In this document: positions 25,901 to 37,094 of the stretch, piece by piece
Layout: each line of letters begins with the position of its first letter
How positions within the stretch are numbered: position 1 is the first letter of the stretch
Origin: Buddleja alternifolia
Taxonomy: Eukaryota > Streptophyta > Magnoliopsida > Lamiales > Scrophulariaceae
Direction: 5' to 3'
Assembly: GCA_019426215.1 (NCBI GenBank)
Contig: CM033396.1
Coordinates: 26,179,101 to 26,243,100, forward strand
DNA length: 64,000 bases
The notes under the pieces: model-generated
The model's input: the letters and a program-made list of their open reading frames with translations, nothing else
What the model was told of the DNA's origin: nothing
Databases searched by the model: none
Translations under genes and position numbers: made by a program

Positions 25901-26362
25901 TTGCTATACTTTGAAATATTTATTTTACCTATATAATAATTGCACTCTATCGACATATATGTTCAATTTAAAAGTTCCTCATTAGCATATTTTTGACAAT
26001 TTAGTTTCCCTGTAAGCTTAAATTCTAGCTCTATCCCGTTTTGGGTCGTGCGTAAAACTTTGGTGTTAGGTTATGTTAAAACAATTGGTAATATATTTGC
26101 TTTTTAAATAGGGTACATCTAGGTATAATTGATAGATACATATATGTAATTGCATTTTTTGGAGGCTTTTTGAATATTTACCGAAAGTTAATTTCGGGTA
26201 TTTTACAGGACAATATTTTATGGAGAGTACAATTGCAGTGGTGATGGAGCTAATACGACATTGAGGGCGCCTTATGCCCAAAGACTTAACGACACACAAG
26301 CTTCACCATTTCTTAATGTTACTTTCATCGATGCTGATCAATGGCTACAATCTTACAATTAG
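22237..26362 (+). CDS. PME8: Pectinesterase 8-like (type without inhibitor domain)
   Basis: Secreted or wall-bound enzyme that removes methyl esters from pectin. Five exons join in phase: 22237–22622, 22745–22916, 23051–23257, 25564–25823 and 26209–26362 (stop TAG), giving 392 residues. Residues about 5–25 are a hydrophobic signal or anchor segment. A His-rich linker (HNHHHRRHH) follows, with no PMEI domain, so the protein is the short type. Family residues are all present: GIYFEKV, Gln200 in [12 protein letters not shown], Gln222 and Asp223 in GAQDTLHDD, Asp244 in [10 protein letters not shown], and Arg308/Trp310 in WLGRAW. Other typical blocks are [18 protein letters not shown] and [14 protein letters not shown]. 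Several N-glycosylation sequons are visible. The length and C-terminal [12 protein letters not shown] agree with PME8-type enzymes. Intron 3 (2.3 kb) carries a Mutator-like element; its splice sites are intact. Confidence 0.95.
23641..23700 (-). repeat. tRNA-like segment in the left arm of the intronic element
   Basis: The minus strand reads GTTGTGGTGGAGTGGTGGGA, then a spacer and GGTCATGGTTCAAATCCCAT. This is an A-box-like and B-box-like (GGTTCAAATCC) pair. A matching segment lies in inverted orientation in the other arm, so it is part of the element and not a working tRNA gene. Confidence 0.55.
24438..24502 (+). repeat. tRNA-like segment in the right arm of the intronic element
   Basis: TGGCATGTGGTGTAGCGGTG, then GGAGTGCTAAATTTTAGCTC and GTCATGGGTTTAAACCTC give a head-to-head partner of the tRNA-like piece at 23641–23700. 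The B-box-like GGTTTAAACC is degenerate. No cloverleaf complete enough for a tRNA call can be folded by eye. Confidence 0.5.
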
Positions 26363-26752
26363 AATTATATATATATATATATATATGTATGTATTATGAC
26401 ATATGTATGTGTCTTATGTAAGTGTGGATGCGGCTATGCTGACAAATTAAATATTAACAGAAATTCTTTTGTTCATCAGATATTGCCTGTCTCCAAAATA
26501 AAAATAATGACAAAATGTATAAAAACGTCTTTATTTTCTTCATAAACTGGTTTTTCTATCTGGGTTAATTATACTTACGTTCAATGTCAGTATGACTCAT
26601 TATAGGAACCTCCCATATAATTCGGAAGTATATCTACCTCTTCCGATTAAAGGAGTTTGATTAAACTTGATGGAATTTGGCATAAAAAAATGACGCCCAG
26701 TAATTAATTATCCAAAAAACAGGAAAAATGAGTGATGAAGTAAGCAAAAGGG
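26363..26752. other. Pectinesterase 3' flank
   Basis: A TA dinucleotide run directly follows the stop (about 26367–26385) and is probably in the 3' UTR. The rest is AT-rich flank with no gene or defined repeat. Confidence 0.45.
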
Positions 26753-26962
26753 TTAATTACATATACTACCTCTCGTACATAGTGTAATTACATCTAGTCC
26801 ACTTACTTTGGCTCATAACAAACAGTTCTCTCTTAATAAAACTTTACATTGAACTCCTTTTGACTAACGGCCGTTAGTCAAGCATGACGTAAAGTGTAAA
26901 ATGTCAATTTTACCCCTGTTTTAAAAAAATAAAAAATAATTTAAAAATAGTTAATTAAATTA
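26753..26962 (+). repeat. Partial copy of the MITE-like family found at 37640
   Basis: GGGTTAATTACATATACTAC, then ACAAACAGTTCTCTCTTAAT and TAAAACTTTACATTGAAC are related, in the same orientation, to the left end of the inverted-repeat element at about 37640–38297. Only one end is present here. It lies directly beside the left end of the giant element. Confidence 0.4.
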
Positions 26963-27393
26963 AGGGAAAATTGGTCAAAAATCCTTAATCCCTATTTAAA
27001 TTAAAAATCAGTCCCCACTCATAATATTACACTCTCCACTCCCTAGTTGCTAATATAAGTTTGAATTCACTCCCTACCCACTTGAAAAGACGAAAATGCC
27101 CCTCATTTTATTTTTTTATTCACCTTTTCTCCACCTCTCTCTTCTCTTTCCTCTTTTTTTTTTTCCCTTCATCACAAATCCGATCATAGACTTTTTCGCA
27201 ATTGAAATTGTTCAAAAGTAACACCATTTTGTTCTCCATGATGAGAGGAACAAATCGAGATCCACATTGAATTTGTTCCGAGTACAATTTTTATTTTTAT
27301 TTTTGAATTTCATATGAACAGCAACTGCAGTACGCATAAGCCATGTTCGACGTATATTTCGTACACAATCGACGTATTTTCAATTGATATTTA

Positions 27394-28092
27394 ACAGTTT
27401 TGCGCAATCTTACGAGAAATTCTATAACACGTTGTAACGTGCTCAGAATCATAAACCGTTTTTTTCTTTTGAAAGTAGACACATAGGGCTTTCTAAATAA
27501 GTATGTCACATTATCAAAAAACGTTAGGTATAAAACAGTTTTTGATTCAAACATAACCTACAATTTAATGACAGTTTTGCGCGACTTCACGAGAAAGTCT
27601 ATAGCCAATTGTAGAATGCTCGGAATCATAAACAGTTTTTTTTATTATTTAAAAGTAGATACATAGGGCTTTCATAAAATGTATGACATATTGTCAAGAA
27701 AAATCTAGTATGAAACATTATTTTATTCAAACTTAAGCTAAATATTTTCTATAGTTTTTTTGCTCAATCTTACGAAAAATTCTATAACGCGTTGTGGGAT
27801 GCTCGAAATCATAAATCGTTATTTTATTTTGAAAATAAACACATAGAGTTCTTAATATGTATGACACATTATCAAGATACGTTTAGGATGAAGCAGTTTT
27901 TACAAACGTAAGCTAAAATTTGTCGGCAGTTTTGCGCGACTTCACGAGAAAGTCCATAACGCACTGTACGATGCTCGAAATAATACACTATTTTTTTCTT
28001 TTAAAATTAAACATATAGGGCTTTCTGAAATAGTACGACACATTATCAAGAAATATCTAGAACTAAACAATTTTTCCTTCAAATATATGCTA
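27394..28092 (+). repeat. Tandem array of a ~177-bp repeat, four copies (left)
   Basis: Units start near 27394, 27571, 27751 and 27926. Each has TTTTGCGCRAYTTCACGAGA or a close variant, then ATGCTCGGAATCATAAA, a T-run, GTAGACACATAGGGCTTTC and a TATCAAGAAA block. Copies differ by many substitutions, so the array is old. A second array of the same unit in the same orientation is at 36073–36960. Confidence 0.85.
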
Positions 28093-28109
28093 AAATTTAT
28101 ATGCATTCA

Positions 28110-29457
28110 TAGGTTGATATTATGTACTAATACGTCCTATTAAGTGTACCTATACGTCAATTGATAGACAATAATACGTCAATTGACTAGCATTCATACG
28201 TCAATTTAAATGTACTAATACATCATATTAAATATAATACGTCATATTAAGTGTACCTATACGTCAATTGATAGACAATAATACGTCAATTGACTAGCAT
28301 TCATACGTCAATTTAAATGTACTAATACGTCATATTAAATATATTATTACGTCAATTGATAGACAACCATATGTCATTTTCAGAAAACAATATGTCAATT
28401 GACTAGCATTCATATGTCAATTTAAATGTACTAATACGTCATATTAAATATATCATTACGTCAATTGATAGACAACCATATGTCATTTTCAGAAAATAAT
28501 ATGTCAATTGACTTGCAATCATACGTCAATATTATGTATTAATACGTCATATTAAGTGTACCTATACATCGATAGATATACAATAATACGTCAATTGACT
28601 TGCATTCATACGTCAATTTGAATGTACTAATACGTATGGTTGCAAGTCAATTGACTAGCATTCATACGTCAGTTGAAATGTACTAATACGTCATATTAAA
28701 TGTATTATTACATCAATTGATAGACAATCATACGTCGATTTCCAAAAAATAATACGACAATTGACTAGCAACCATACTTCAATATTATGTATTAATACGT
28801 CATTATAAGTGTACCTATATGTCGGTTGATAGACAATAATACGTCAATTGACTAGCATTCATACGTCAATTGAAATGTACTTATACGTCAATTGATAGAC
28901 AACCATATGTCGAATTCCAAAAAATAATACGTCAATTGACTTGCAACCATACGTCAATATTATGTATTAATACATCATATTAAGTGTACCTATACTTCGA
29001 TTGATAGACAATAATACGTCAAGTGACTAGAATTCATACGTCAATTGATAGACAATCATACGTCAATTTTCAGAAAATAATACGTCAATTGACTTGCATT
29101 CATAAGTCAATATTATGTATTAATACGTCATATTAAATGTACTCTATGTCAATTGATAGACAATTATACGTCAATTGACTAGCATTCATACGTTAATTGA
29201 AATTTACTAATACGTCATATTAAATGTATTATTACGTCAATTGATAGAACCATACGTCGTTTTCAGAAAATAACACGTCAATTGACTTGCAACCATACAT
29301 CAATATTATTTATTAAGACGTCATATAAGTGTACGTATACGTCGATAGATATACAATAATACGTTAATTGACTTGCATTCATACGTCAATTTGAATGTAC
29401 TAATACATATGGTTGCAAGTCAATTGACTAGCATTCTACTTCAAATTGATATGTACT
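28110..29457 (+). repeat. TACGTCA-rich short-unit array (left)
   Basis: Short units of about 18–24 bases alternate in a higher-order order: ATACGTCAATTGATAGACAA, TAATACGTCAATTGACTAGC, ATTCATACGTCAATTTAAAT and GTACTAATACGTCATATTAA. Dozens of TACGTCA or one-mismatch copies are present. A larger period of roughly 130–200 bases is recognisable. The array is cut by an LTR element at 29458 and resumes at 33573. Confidence 0.85.
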
Positions 29458-31238
29458 TGTTAAGATTATGCCCTCAGATGCCATAGAGGATAGAATGTAT
29501 AGGGCATATATCTTGTATTGAACTTAAATTCTTCTTAAATAAAAGACATTAACGAGTTTTCACTTAATTCTTATCTGCATCTATAAGTTGTGTAAAACGT
29601 TTTGTCTATGTTTTCAGTGCGATCCCTCTACTTCCTATGGGATAGGAAGATTGGCACTAGAGAGATCGATCTTGATTACTAAAATAAGTTCGCAAGTAAT
29701 ATGAAGTCTTTAATGGACAAATAAAGACTTCGAATACTTGTACAATCTTAGCTCCGATATGGGAGTGCCTGTCTGGTATCATGGGATGATAGGAGATTAA
29801 GATTGTAGACATGTCAGTGGAACTGATATGTTCGAACACGACTCGCATCGATTCTGTCACATGGGTTTTCACTCTGTGATTGTCAATGACGAAACTGATT
29901 ATGCGTAATAGGTATATGTGAACCTTTGACCTGAAGTATCAGGCTGAAGATGCACTTGTGACGTCAAGTCTTTCACTAGAGTAGTTAGACCCAATTCACC
30001 CTTTGGTGGGATCAACCTCGAAATGCGGACTTGATGACCAAGTGGTAATCTTAGCAGATATCTAATATGGGATTTGTTCTCTCATAAGTGAATGAGTATG
30101 TACCCTATGTAATTATAGATAAATAGAGATCAAAGTCTTTGGCCAAAACAAACGAGACGATTGTGCTTGGCACTAAATCGATCTCAATGATCTCGTATTT
30201 ATTATGATTTATACATATGGTCAAGTCCAGTGAGTTTGACATAACCATGACTCTCACTTGACCGGGGAACGTGAACAAAGGGTTTATACATATATGGTAT
30301 TTACGATTGGAAGGTTTCAGAATGATTCTATCATTCGTTTTCATTTGGGTTACGGAGTGGGCCACGTGACTGGCTAGGTGTTACTCATTTCCTTTAGTTT
30401 CCTCTCATTGCCAAACGAAACGAACCTAAAGAGTCGCGCTAAAGGATTGACAAAGAAAAATGAAGAAAAAGGAATTTCTATTATTTCTTCTAGGAGTTTT
30501 AATTTATTGAATAAATTAAATAATTAATTATTCATTAGATGAAAAAATTAATTATAATGATAAGATTAATTATTAATTAATTTTCTTGTGAAATATATTA
30601 ATGAATTAATTTATCTAATTAATTTGGTTATTTAATTAATTTATTTATTTATTGGATATAATAAATTATTAATTGAAATAAGAAATTAATTAAACAAAAC
30701 AAATCTCGGGGCTAAATAAGGAGTCCAATTGGACGCCTATGAGGCCGCAAAGTGGCGTCTTTGAGAGGCCACATATTAGGGCTCTTTTGTTTTGACTTGT
30801 TCAATAAGTCATGATGTATATAAACACTCTGACTTAGAATAAGAAAGAAGAAGAATAGACAACTCTCATAACTCTCAAAAGAAAGAAAAATATTCCTCCC
30901 CTCCTCTATACCTAGCCGTCGACCATAGAGAAAGAAGAAAGGGGATTTTTCGTTTGTTGATCCGTGCATGGCGATTTAGAGATGACGTATTTTCGTTGTT
31001 CGGATCAAGTTCAAGTTTGAGAATCAAACCAAATGATTGAAGATTTGGAAGCTTTAATATTTCGAGTTTGGAGAAGAAGAAGTTTTTCTCCATCATCATA
31101 TCCATATTAGCGAGTAAGTTTTATTCGTTATACGCTTTTAGATTCAATTATGCGAATTAGAGTACCAATTCGGTTTTTGTTTTAATTTTTGAAATCTCTT
31201 CCGCTGCGTTTATGCTTTTTCGAACGAAACCCCAACAG

Positions 31239-31252
31239 TGGTATCGGAGCCC
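31239..31252 (+). other. Primer binding site (initiator Met tRNA)
   Basis: TGGTATCGGAGCCC lies one base after the 5' LTR end CCCAACA. It is close to the TGGTATCAGAGC motif complementary to the 3' end of plant initiator methionine tRNA. Confidence 0.85.
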
Positions 31253-32729
31253 ATCTCTAATTTGCATATTTGATCTTGGTTACGTGATTTGAGAATTGCA
31301 TGTTATGTGTTTTTGAAGCATGTTTGTATGTTTTTCTTAAATCTGCGTTTTATGGTTTTTTGCCTAGTTTTTTGATTTTTAGTTATTGTAAATCTGGGGA
31401 TATTTGATGATATTGAAAATTGAAAAATACCGTTCAGCACGGCCCTGCCCAGTCCCGGCCCGTCGGGTCGTGACCGTGGCCCGACGGGTGGTGGGTTTGG
31501 ATACCCAATTCGTTGATCCGGGTCATGGATTCGGGTCTTAAAACGGGCTACGTTTGGGTCGAAATTGTTTTTTGAATTTTGGGTGATTTTAATTAATTGG
31601 GTGGATCAAAAGGATGATGACCCGAATAATTTAAATCAAGCCCAATTGAAAATTATCCAATTTCGATTTGTTAATTAGTTTGGACTTAATCTATTAAATC
31701 TAAATGGGCCAATTAGATTGGTGATTTGGACTTAAATTGAATTTAGCCCAATAAAAAATTAATAAACGTGAATATTGTTCTAATTAATTATTTTGAGCCC
31801 AATTAAATTGAATCCAAGTGGACCAAAAGGATGGTGACTTGGGTTTGATGAAATCGAGCCCAATGAGATTAATTGGAATATAATATTTAATTAGAACTAA
31901 TGAATTATTTTTTTTGAAGATTAATAATTGATTTATGAATTAAATATTATTATTTTTTCCTCGACTTGGAAATTACTTCATTTTGAATAAGGAATATAAA
32001 TTATTTTTCTAAGAGATTAATAATTAATTCTTTGATCAAATAAAAATATTTTCAATTTTTGATGGCTTTAAAACATAATAAAATAAAATATAAAATTCCA
32101 TGTTTTATTTGTTCATATTATTTTAATTGAAGGTAGATGCACTTAATTCTTAATTTCGTACATCTAAGTCATCTAGTTGGACTAGAATGATTTTAATTGA
32201 AATACGGAAAATGTGAAATCATAAGGATTTTTTAGTTGGACTAAAATTTTAATAATCAACATAAGTGATTTAATATTGCAAGCATGTGTATTGAATGTCG
32301 CGAGCATGTATTAATTGATGCGAGCATGTCTTATGTGATTAAAACACTAATCATGGACTTAGGATTATATGTTTTACCTTTAATTTTATGTTATCAAATT
32401 TGAAAGTATTTATTATATTCTTAGAAATAATGCATGAGTTGTTTTAGGAATCGAGATAAAATAGTTCAAAGTTGATAAAGTCAAAAGGCCCATGAATGTT
32501 TAATAGGTTTAATCTATGCCTTTTGTGATGGCCCATTGGCTCAGACTCTCTAGTAAAAGTCCATGATCAAGTGATGAATTTATTTATTCATTTATTTAAA
32601 TTCTATGTTTATTTATATTAAAAGACATGATTATTAGTAGTATTTTTATGCATGATCAATATAGAATAAAGCGCTATATAAATTGAATAATGTGCAAAGT
32701 GAGACCAAAATCTTTCGACGAATTAAATT

Positions 32730-32969
32730 CTCCCAAATAAATTATACCGAGTTAGAAAAGGATGTTTGACATCCTCACCCTGCACTAAGCTTTCTAAAAT
32801 TAGAATTACTATAAATGTGTAATGTTTCCCAGTTATGGGGGTTATACATCTCCCAAATAAATTATACCGAGTTAGAAAAGGATGTTTGACATCCTCACCC
32901 TCCACTAAGCTTTCTAAAATTAGAATTACTATAAATGTGTAATGTTTCCCAGTTATGGGGGTTATATAT
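32730..32969 (+). repeat. 120-bp tandem duplication in the LTR element's internal region
   Basis: Two nearly identical 120-base units (32730–32849 and 32850–32969) start CTCCCAAATAAATTATACCG and end near CAGTTATGGGGGTTATA. Only about three positions differ, so the duplication is recent relative to the element. It makes a 92-codon open frame on the minus strand with a repeated protein sequence; I do not take that as a gene. Confidence 0.9.
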
Positions 32970-33572
32970 TTACAAATAATTTGAAATTTTATAAAGTGCA
33001 TGCATATGCCTTAATCGAAACATATTTCACCCCAGAAACCAAAACAAATCCCGGGGCTAAATAAGGAGTCCAATTGGACGCCTATGAGGCCTCAAAGTGA
33101 CATCTTTGAGAGGCCACATATTAGGGCTCTTTTGTTTTGACTTGTTTAATAAGTCATGAGGTATATAAGGACTCTTTGACTTAGAACAAGAAAGAAGAAG
33201 AAAACACAACTCTCATAACTCTCAAAAGAAAGAAAAATATTCCTCCCCTCCTCTATACCTAGCCGTCGACCATAGAGAAAGAAGAAAGGGGATTTTTCGT
33301 TTGTTGATCCGTGAGACGACGTATTTTTGTTGTTCGGATCAAGTTCAAGTTTGAAGAATCAAACCAAAGGATTGAAGATTTGGAAACTTCAATATTTCGA
33401 GTTTGGAGAAGAAGAAGTTTTTCTCCATCATCATATTCATATTAACGAGTAAGTTTTATTCGTTATACGCTTTTAGATTCAATTATGCGAATTAGAGTAC
33501 CAATTGGGTTTTCGTTTTAATTTTTGAAATCCCTTCCGCTGTGTTTATGCTTTTTCGAACGAAACCCCAACA

Positions 33573-34030
33573 ATACTAATACGTCATATTAAATGTATTA
33601 TTACGTCAATTGATAGAAAACCATACGTCGATTCTCAAAAAATAATGCGTCAATTGACTTGCAACCATACTTCAATATTATGTATTAATACGTCATATTA
33701 AGTGTATCTATATGTCGATAGATATACAATAATACATCAATTGACTTGTATTCATACGTCAATTGACTTGTATTCATACGTCAATTTGAATGTACTAATA
33801 CGTACGGTTGCAAGTCAATTGAGTAGCATTCATATGTCAATTGAAATGTACTAATACGTCATATTGACTTGCTCATATGTCAATTTGAATGTACTAATAC
33901 GTCATATTAAATTTATTATTATGTCAATTGATAGACAATCATACGTCGATTTACAGAAAATAATACGTCAATTGACTTGCATTCATAAGTCAGTATTATG
34001 TATTAATACGTCATATTAAGTGTACCTAGT
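33573..34030 (+). repeat. TACGTCA-rich array, continuation after the LTR element
   Basis: It has the same units as 28110–29457 (ATTACGTCAATTGATAGA, ACTAATACGTCATATTAAA, CAATTGACTTGC) and continues directly after the LTR insertion. It ends at about 34030, where AGTAGTAGTGTCTACACACA begins. Confidence 0.85.
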
Positions 34031-34110
34031 AGTAGTGTCTACACACATTACGTTTGTGAAATATGTACAATCATGTCTATAAATATTTCAAAACTACAAA
34101 CATTTACACA

Positions 34111-34860
34111 TAGAGTAAAGGAGAAAATGTCATTTTTGGTATCATAGGACATGCCGAATCCAATTTTGGTACCACGCTTTTGAAAAGTAACACTTTTGGT
34201 ACCAAATTAAAATTTTTTTCTCAATTTTGGTACTGCCGTTAGTTGACTAAGGGTCAACACTAACAAATCCGTTAGTTTTCTAATTTTGGGGGGGGGGGGG
34301 GGGGGAAATAGAATTGGGGGCGAAAATGGAGGGAAAAAAACCAATTTAATTGGAGGAAAATCGATTTTGAGGGTGTTTTTAAAGCAATTTTTGTGGGTTT
34401 TTGCTCATTTGAGCTCTTCTTCTTCAACTTTCATTTTCTCTAATTTCTTCTTCCAAATGGCATCTTCTTCTTCTTACTCGAGTAGAGCTAGTAGTAGAAG
34501 AAGCCATTTGGAAGAAAAAATTAGAGAAAGTGAAAGTTGAAGAAGAAGAAGGAGAATAAGAAGAGCTCGAATGAGCAAAAACCCACAAAAATTGCTTTAA
34601 AAACATCCCCAAAATCGATTTTCCTCCAATTAAATCGGTTTATTTCCCTCCATTTTTGCCCCAAATTCTATTCCCCTCCCCCCCAAATTAGAAAACTAAC
34701 GGATTTTTTAGTGTTGATCGTTAGTCAACTAACGACAGTACGAAAATTGAGACAAAAAACTTGATTTGGTACCAAAAGTGTTACTTTTTAAAAGCGTGGT
34801 ACCAAAATTGGATTCGGCGTGTCCTATGGTACCAAAAATGACATTTTCTCTAGAGTAAAG
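34111..34860. mobile_element. Foldback (hairpin) element with 10-bp target duplication
   Basis: The element is 34121–34850 (730 bp), flanked by TAGAGTAAAG on both sides (34111–34120 and 34851–34860). It is an almost perfect inverted repeat with arms of roughly 340 bases. The ends are GAGAAAATGTCATTTTTGGT and its complement, and the inner parts are CTCTTCTTCTTCAACTTTCA and its complement. Only about 40 bases of loop lie around 34465. The left arm carries a run of about 18 G, while the right arm has about 8 C at that place. The duplication length and long arms suggest a Mutator-like MITE. Confidence 0.92.
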
Positions 34861-35069
34861 TGAAAACTAGTAGTATAGTATGGATACAAGTTTTTGGTAC
34901 ACACATTATTAAGTCAAGTGATTACTAGTAGTAATGTCTGGACACCTTACATTTGTGAAAGAAATGTAACATTATCGATTCAACTCCTATGATCACAACA
35001 TAAAACATTACAAATTGATATATTCTCTCCTAAAATACTTGTCCAAATATGTTCACGTGTGTCAATGCA

Positions 35070-35138
35070 TTTAGGGGCTAGGGGTTAGGGTTTGGGGTTT
35101 AGGATTTGGGGTTTAGGGTTTAGGGTTGAGCGTTTAGG
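35070..35138 (+). repeat. Degenerate interstitial telomere-type repeat
   Basis: The tract reads TTAGGGGCTAGGGGTTAGGG, then TTTGGGGTTTAGGATTTGGG and GTTTAGGGTTTAGGGTTGAG. It is about eight imperfect copies of the plant telomere unit TTTAGGG. It lies at the inner edge of the right TGACGTA array. Confidence 0.8.
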
Positions 35139-35149
35139 TCACAATTGAC

Positions 35150-36070
35150 CTAAAAGGATGTATTACATATGAAATGATGTATTGTTACAATTAAAAGGAT
35201 GTATTATTAAATAAAGGCAATATTTCAGCATTTAAGATGACATATTATTTTAATAAAAACGACGTCCATGTGTAGTCTAACTACGTATGAATATAGTCTA
35301 ATGACGTACATGGTCAAATAAATTGACGTATTAGTATATATACATTATACATTTTAAATGACGTATTTCAACAGAAACAGAAGTATTATTACATATGAAA
35401 TGATGTATTGTTACAACTAAAAATTTGTATTAATAAATATCAAGGCCGTATGTCAACATTTAAGATGACATATTATTTTAATAAAAACGACGTACGTGTG
35501 TAGTCTAACGACGTATGGGTATAGTCTAATGACGTATTAGTATATATAAATTATACATTTTAAATTACATATTGTTACATATACATTGATGTATTATTAT
35601 ATATAAATGACGTATGGTTACGTATACATTGATGTGTTATTATATACCAATTGACGTATGGTTACATATAAAATACTGTACCATTACATATGAATCGGCA
35701 TATTAATATATATCAAATGACGTATGGTTACACATAAAATGTTGTATTATTACATATGAATTGACGTATTATTACATATTAAATGTCGTATTAGTACATA
35801 TGAATTGACATATTATTACATATTCAATGATGTATGGTTACATATACATTGACGTATTATTACATATAAAATGACGTATTACTATATATAATTGACATAT
35901 GGTTACATATAGAATACTATATTATTATATGAATCGACATATTATTATATACCAAATGGAGTATGGTTACTTATAAATTGACGTATTACTACATATCAAT
36001 TCATGTATGATTACATATAAATTGACGTATTGCTACAAATCAAATGATGTATGGTTACGTATAAATTGAA
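35150..36070 (+). repeat. TGACGTA-rich short-unit array (right)
   Basis: Units such as TGACGTATTATTACATATAA, TGATGTATGGTTACATATA and ATTGACGTATGGTTACATA repeat about every 20–23 bases. The core TGACGTA is the reverse complement of the left array's TACGTCA, so the two arrays face each other across the giant element. The spacer words differ between them. Confidence 0.8.
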
Positions 36071-36072
36071 GT

Positions 36073-36960
36073 ATAGTTTTTTGCGCGACTTCACGATAAA
36101 GTCCACAACGTATTGTACAATGCTCAAAATCATAAACCATTTTTTATTTCATTGTAGACACATAGGGATTTCTAGAAATGTATAATAAATTATCAAAAAG
36201 GGTCTAGTATAAAACAGATTTGGCTTCAAACTTAACTTTAAATTTATTGCCAGTTTTGCGCGACTCGCGATAAAGTCCATAACGTATTGTGCAATGCTCT
36301 AAATCATAAACCATTTTTTTTATTTCATAGTAGACACATAGGTCTTTTCAGAAATGTATCACACATTATCAAAAATGTTCTAGTATAAAACAGATTTGGC
36401 TTCAAATGTAAGCTTAAATTTATTGACATTTTTGCGTGACTTCATGAGAAAGTCCATAATGCATTGTACAATGCTCGGAATCATAAACCATTTTTTTATT
36501 TCATAGTACACACATGGGGCTTTGTAGAAATGTATGACACATTTTCAAAAAATATCTAGTATAAAACAGATTTGGCTTCAAACTTAACCTTAAATTTATT
36601 GCCAATTTTGCGCGACTTCACAATAAAGTCCATAATGTATTGTACAATGCTCGAAATCATAAAACATTTTTTTTATTTCATAGCAGACATATAGGTCTTT
36701 CCAGAAATGTATCACTCATTGTCAAAAACATTATAGTATAAAACATATTTGGCTTCAAATGTAAACTTAAATTTATTGATAGTTTTGCACGACTTCACGA
36801 AAAAATCCATAACGTATTGTACAATACTCGGAATCATAAACTATTTTTTTTCGAAGACACAGAGAGTTTTCCAAAAATGTATCACACTTGATCAAAAAAA
36901 AGTTTTGTATAAAACAGATTTGGCTTCAAACTTAAGCTTAAATTTGCCAATAGTTTACTA
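36073..36960 (+). repeat. Tandem array of the ~177-bp repeat, five copies (right)
   Basis: Units start near 36073, 36252, 36427, 36603 and 36779. Each has TTTTGCGCGACTTCACGA or a variant, then TCCATAACGTATTGTACAAT, GCTCGGAATCATAAACCA, a T-run and GACACATAGG. It lies in the same orientation as the array at 27394–28092, not inverted. Confidence 0.85.
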
Positions 36961-37094
36961 CATCATACTTCATGTTCTCTTTATCTATACTTCATCTTTT
37001 GTGTATTCATACGTCAAGTGTACTTTAACCATATTGCATCATAGATGTAATCATACTTCTTGTTACCTTTAATCATAATTGATGTTAAGGATAG

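Larger units (their letters stand above)
29458..33572 (+). mobile_element. Non-coding LTR retrotransposon nested in the TACGTCA array
   Basis: The 5' LTR is 29458–31237 (TGTTAAGATTATGCCCTCAG to CCCAACA). It is followed by a primer binding site for initiator Met tRNA and a 1.8-kb internal region without gag or pol. The 3' LTR is represented only by its last 533 bases (33040–33572), ending in the same CCCAACA. The flanks are GTACT (29453–29457) and ATACT (33573–33577), a 5-bp target duplication with one change. The sequence on both sides is the same array, which confirms the insertion. The element has no protein of its own and would depend on others to move. Confidence 0.9.

Noticed and set aside
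28110..29457. Regular short repeats that could look like a CRISPR array
   Set aside because: The host is a plant nuclear genome, spacers are themselves repeated, and there are no cas genes; it is a degenerate tandem array.
32723..33001. Minus-strand frame with a repeated 40-residue unit
   Set aside because: It is fully explained by the 120-bp tandem duplication in a non-coding LTR element.
34286..34764. Mirror-image open frames with Ser-rich products on both strands
   Set aside because: They are the two arms of the foldback element read in each direction.
35070..35138. Chromosome end
   Set aside because: Only about eight degenerate units, with ordinary repeats and genes on both sides.
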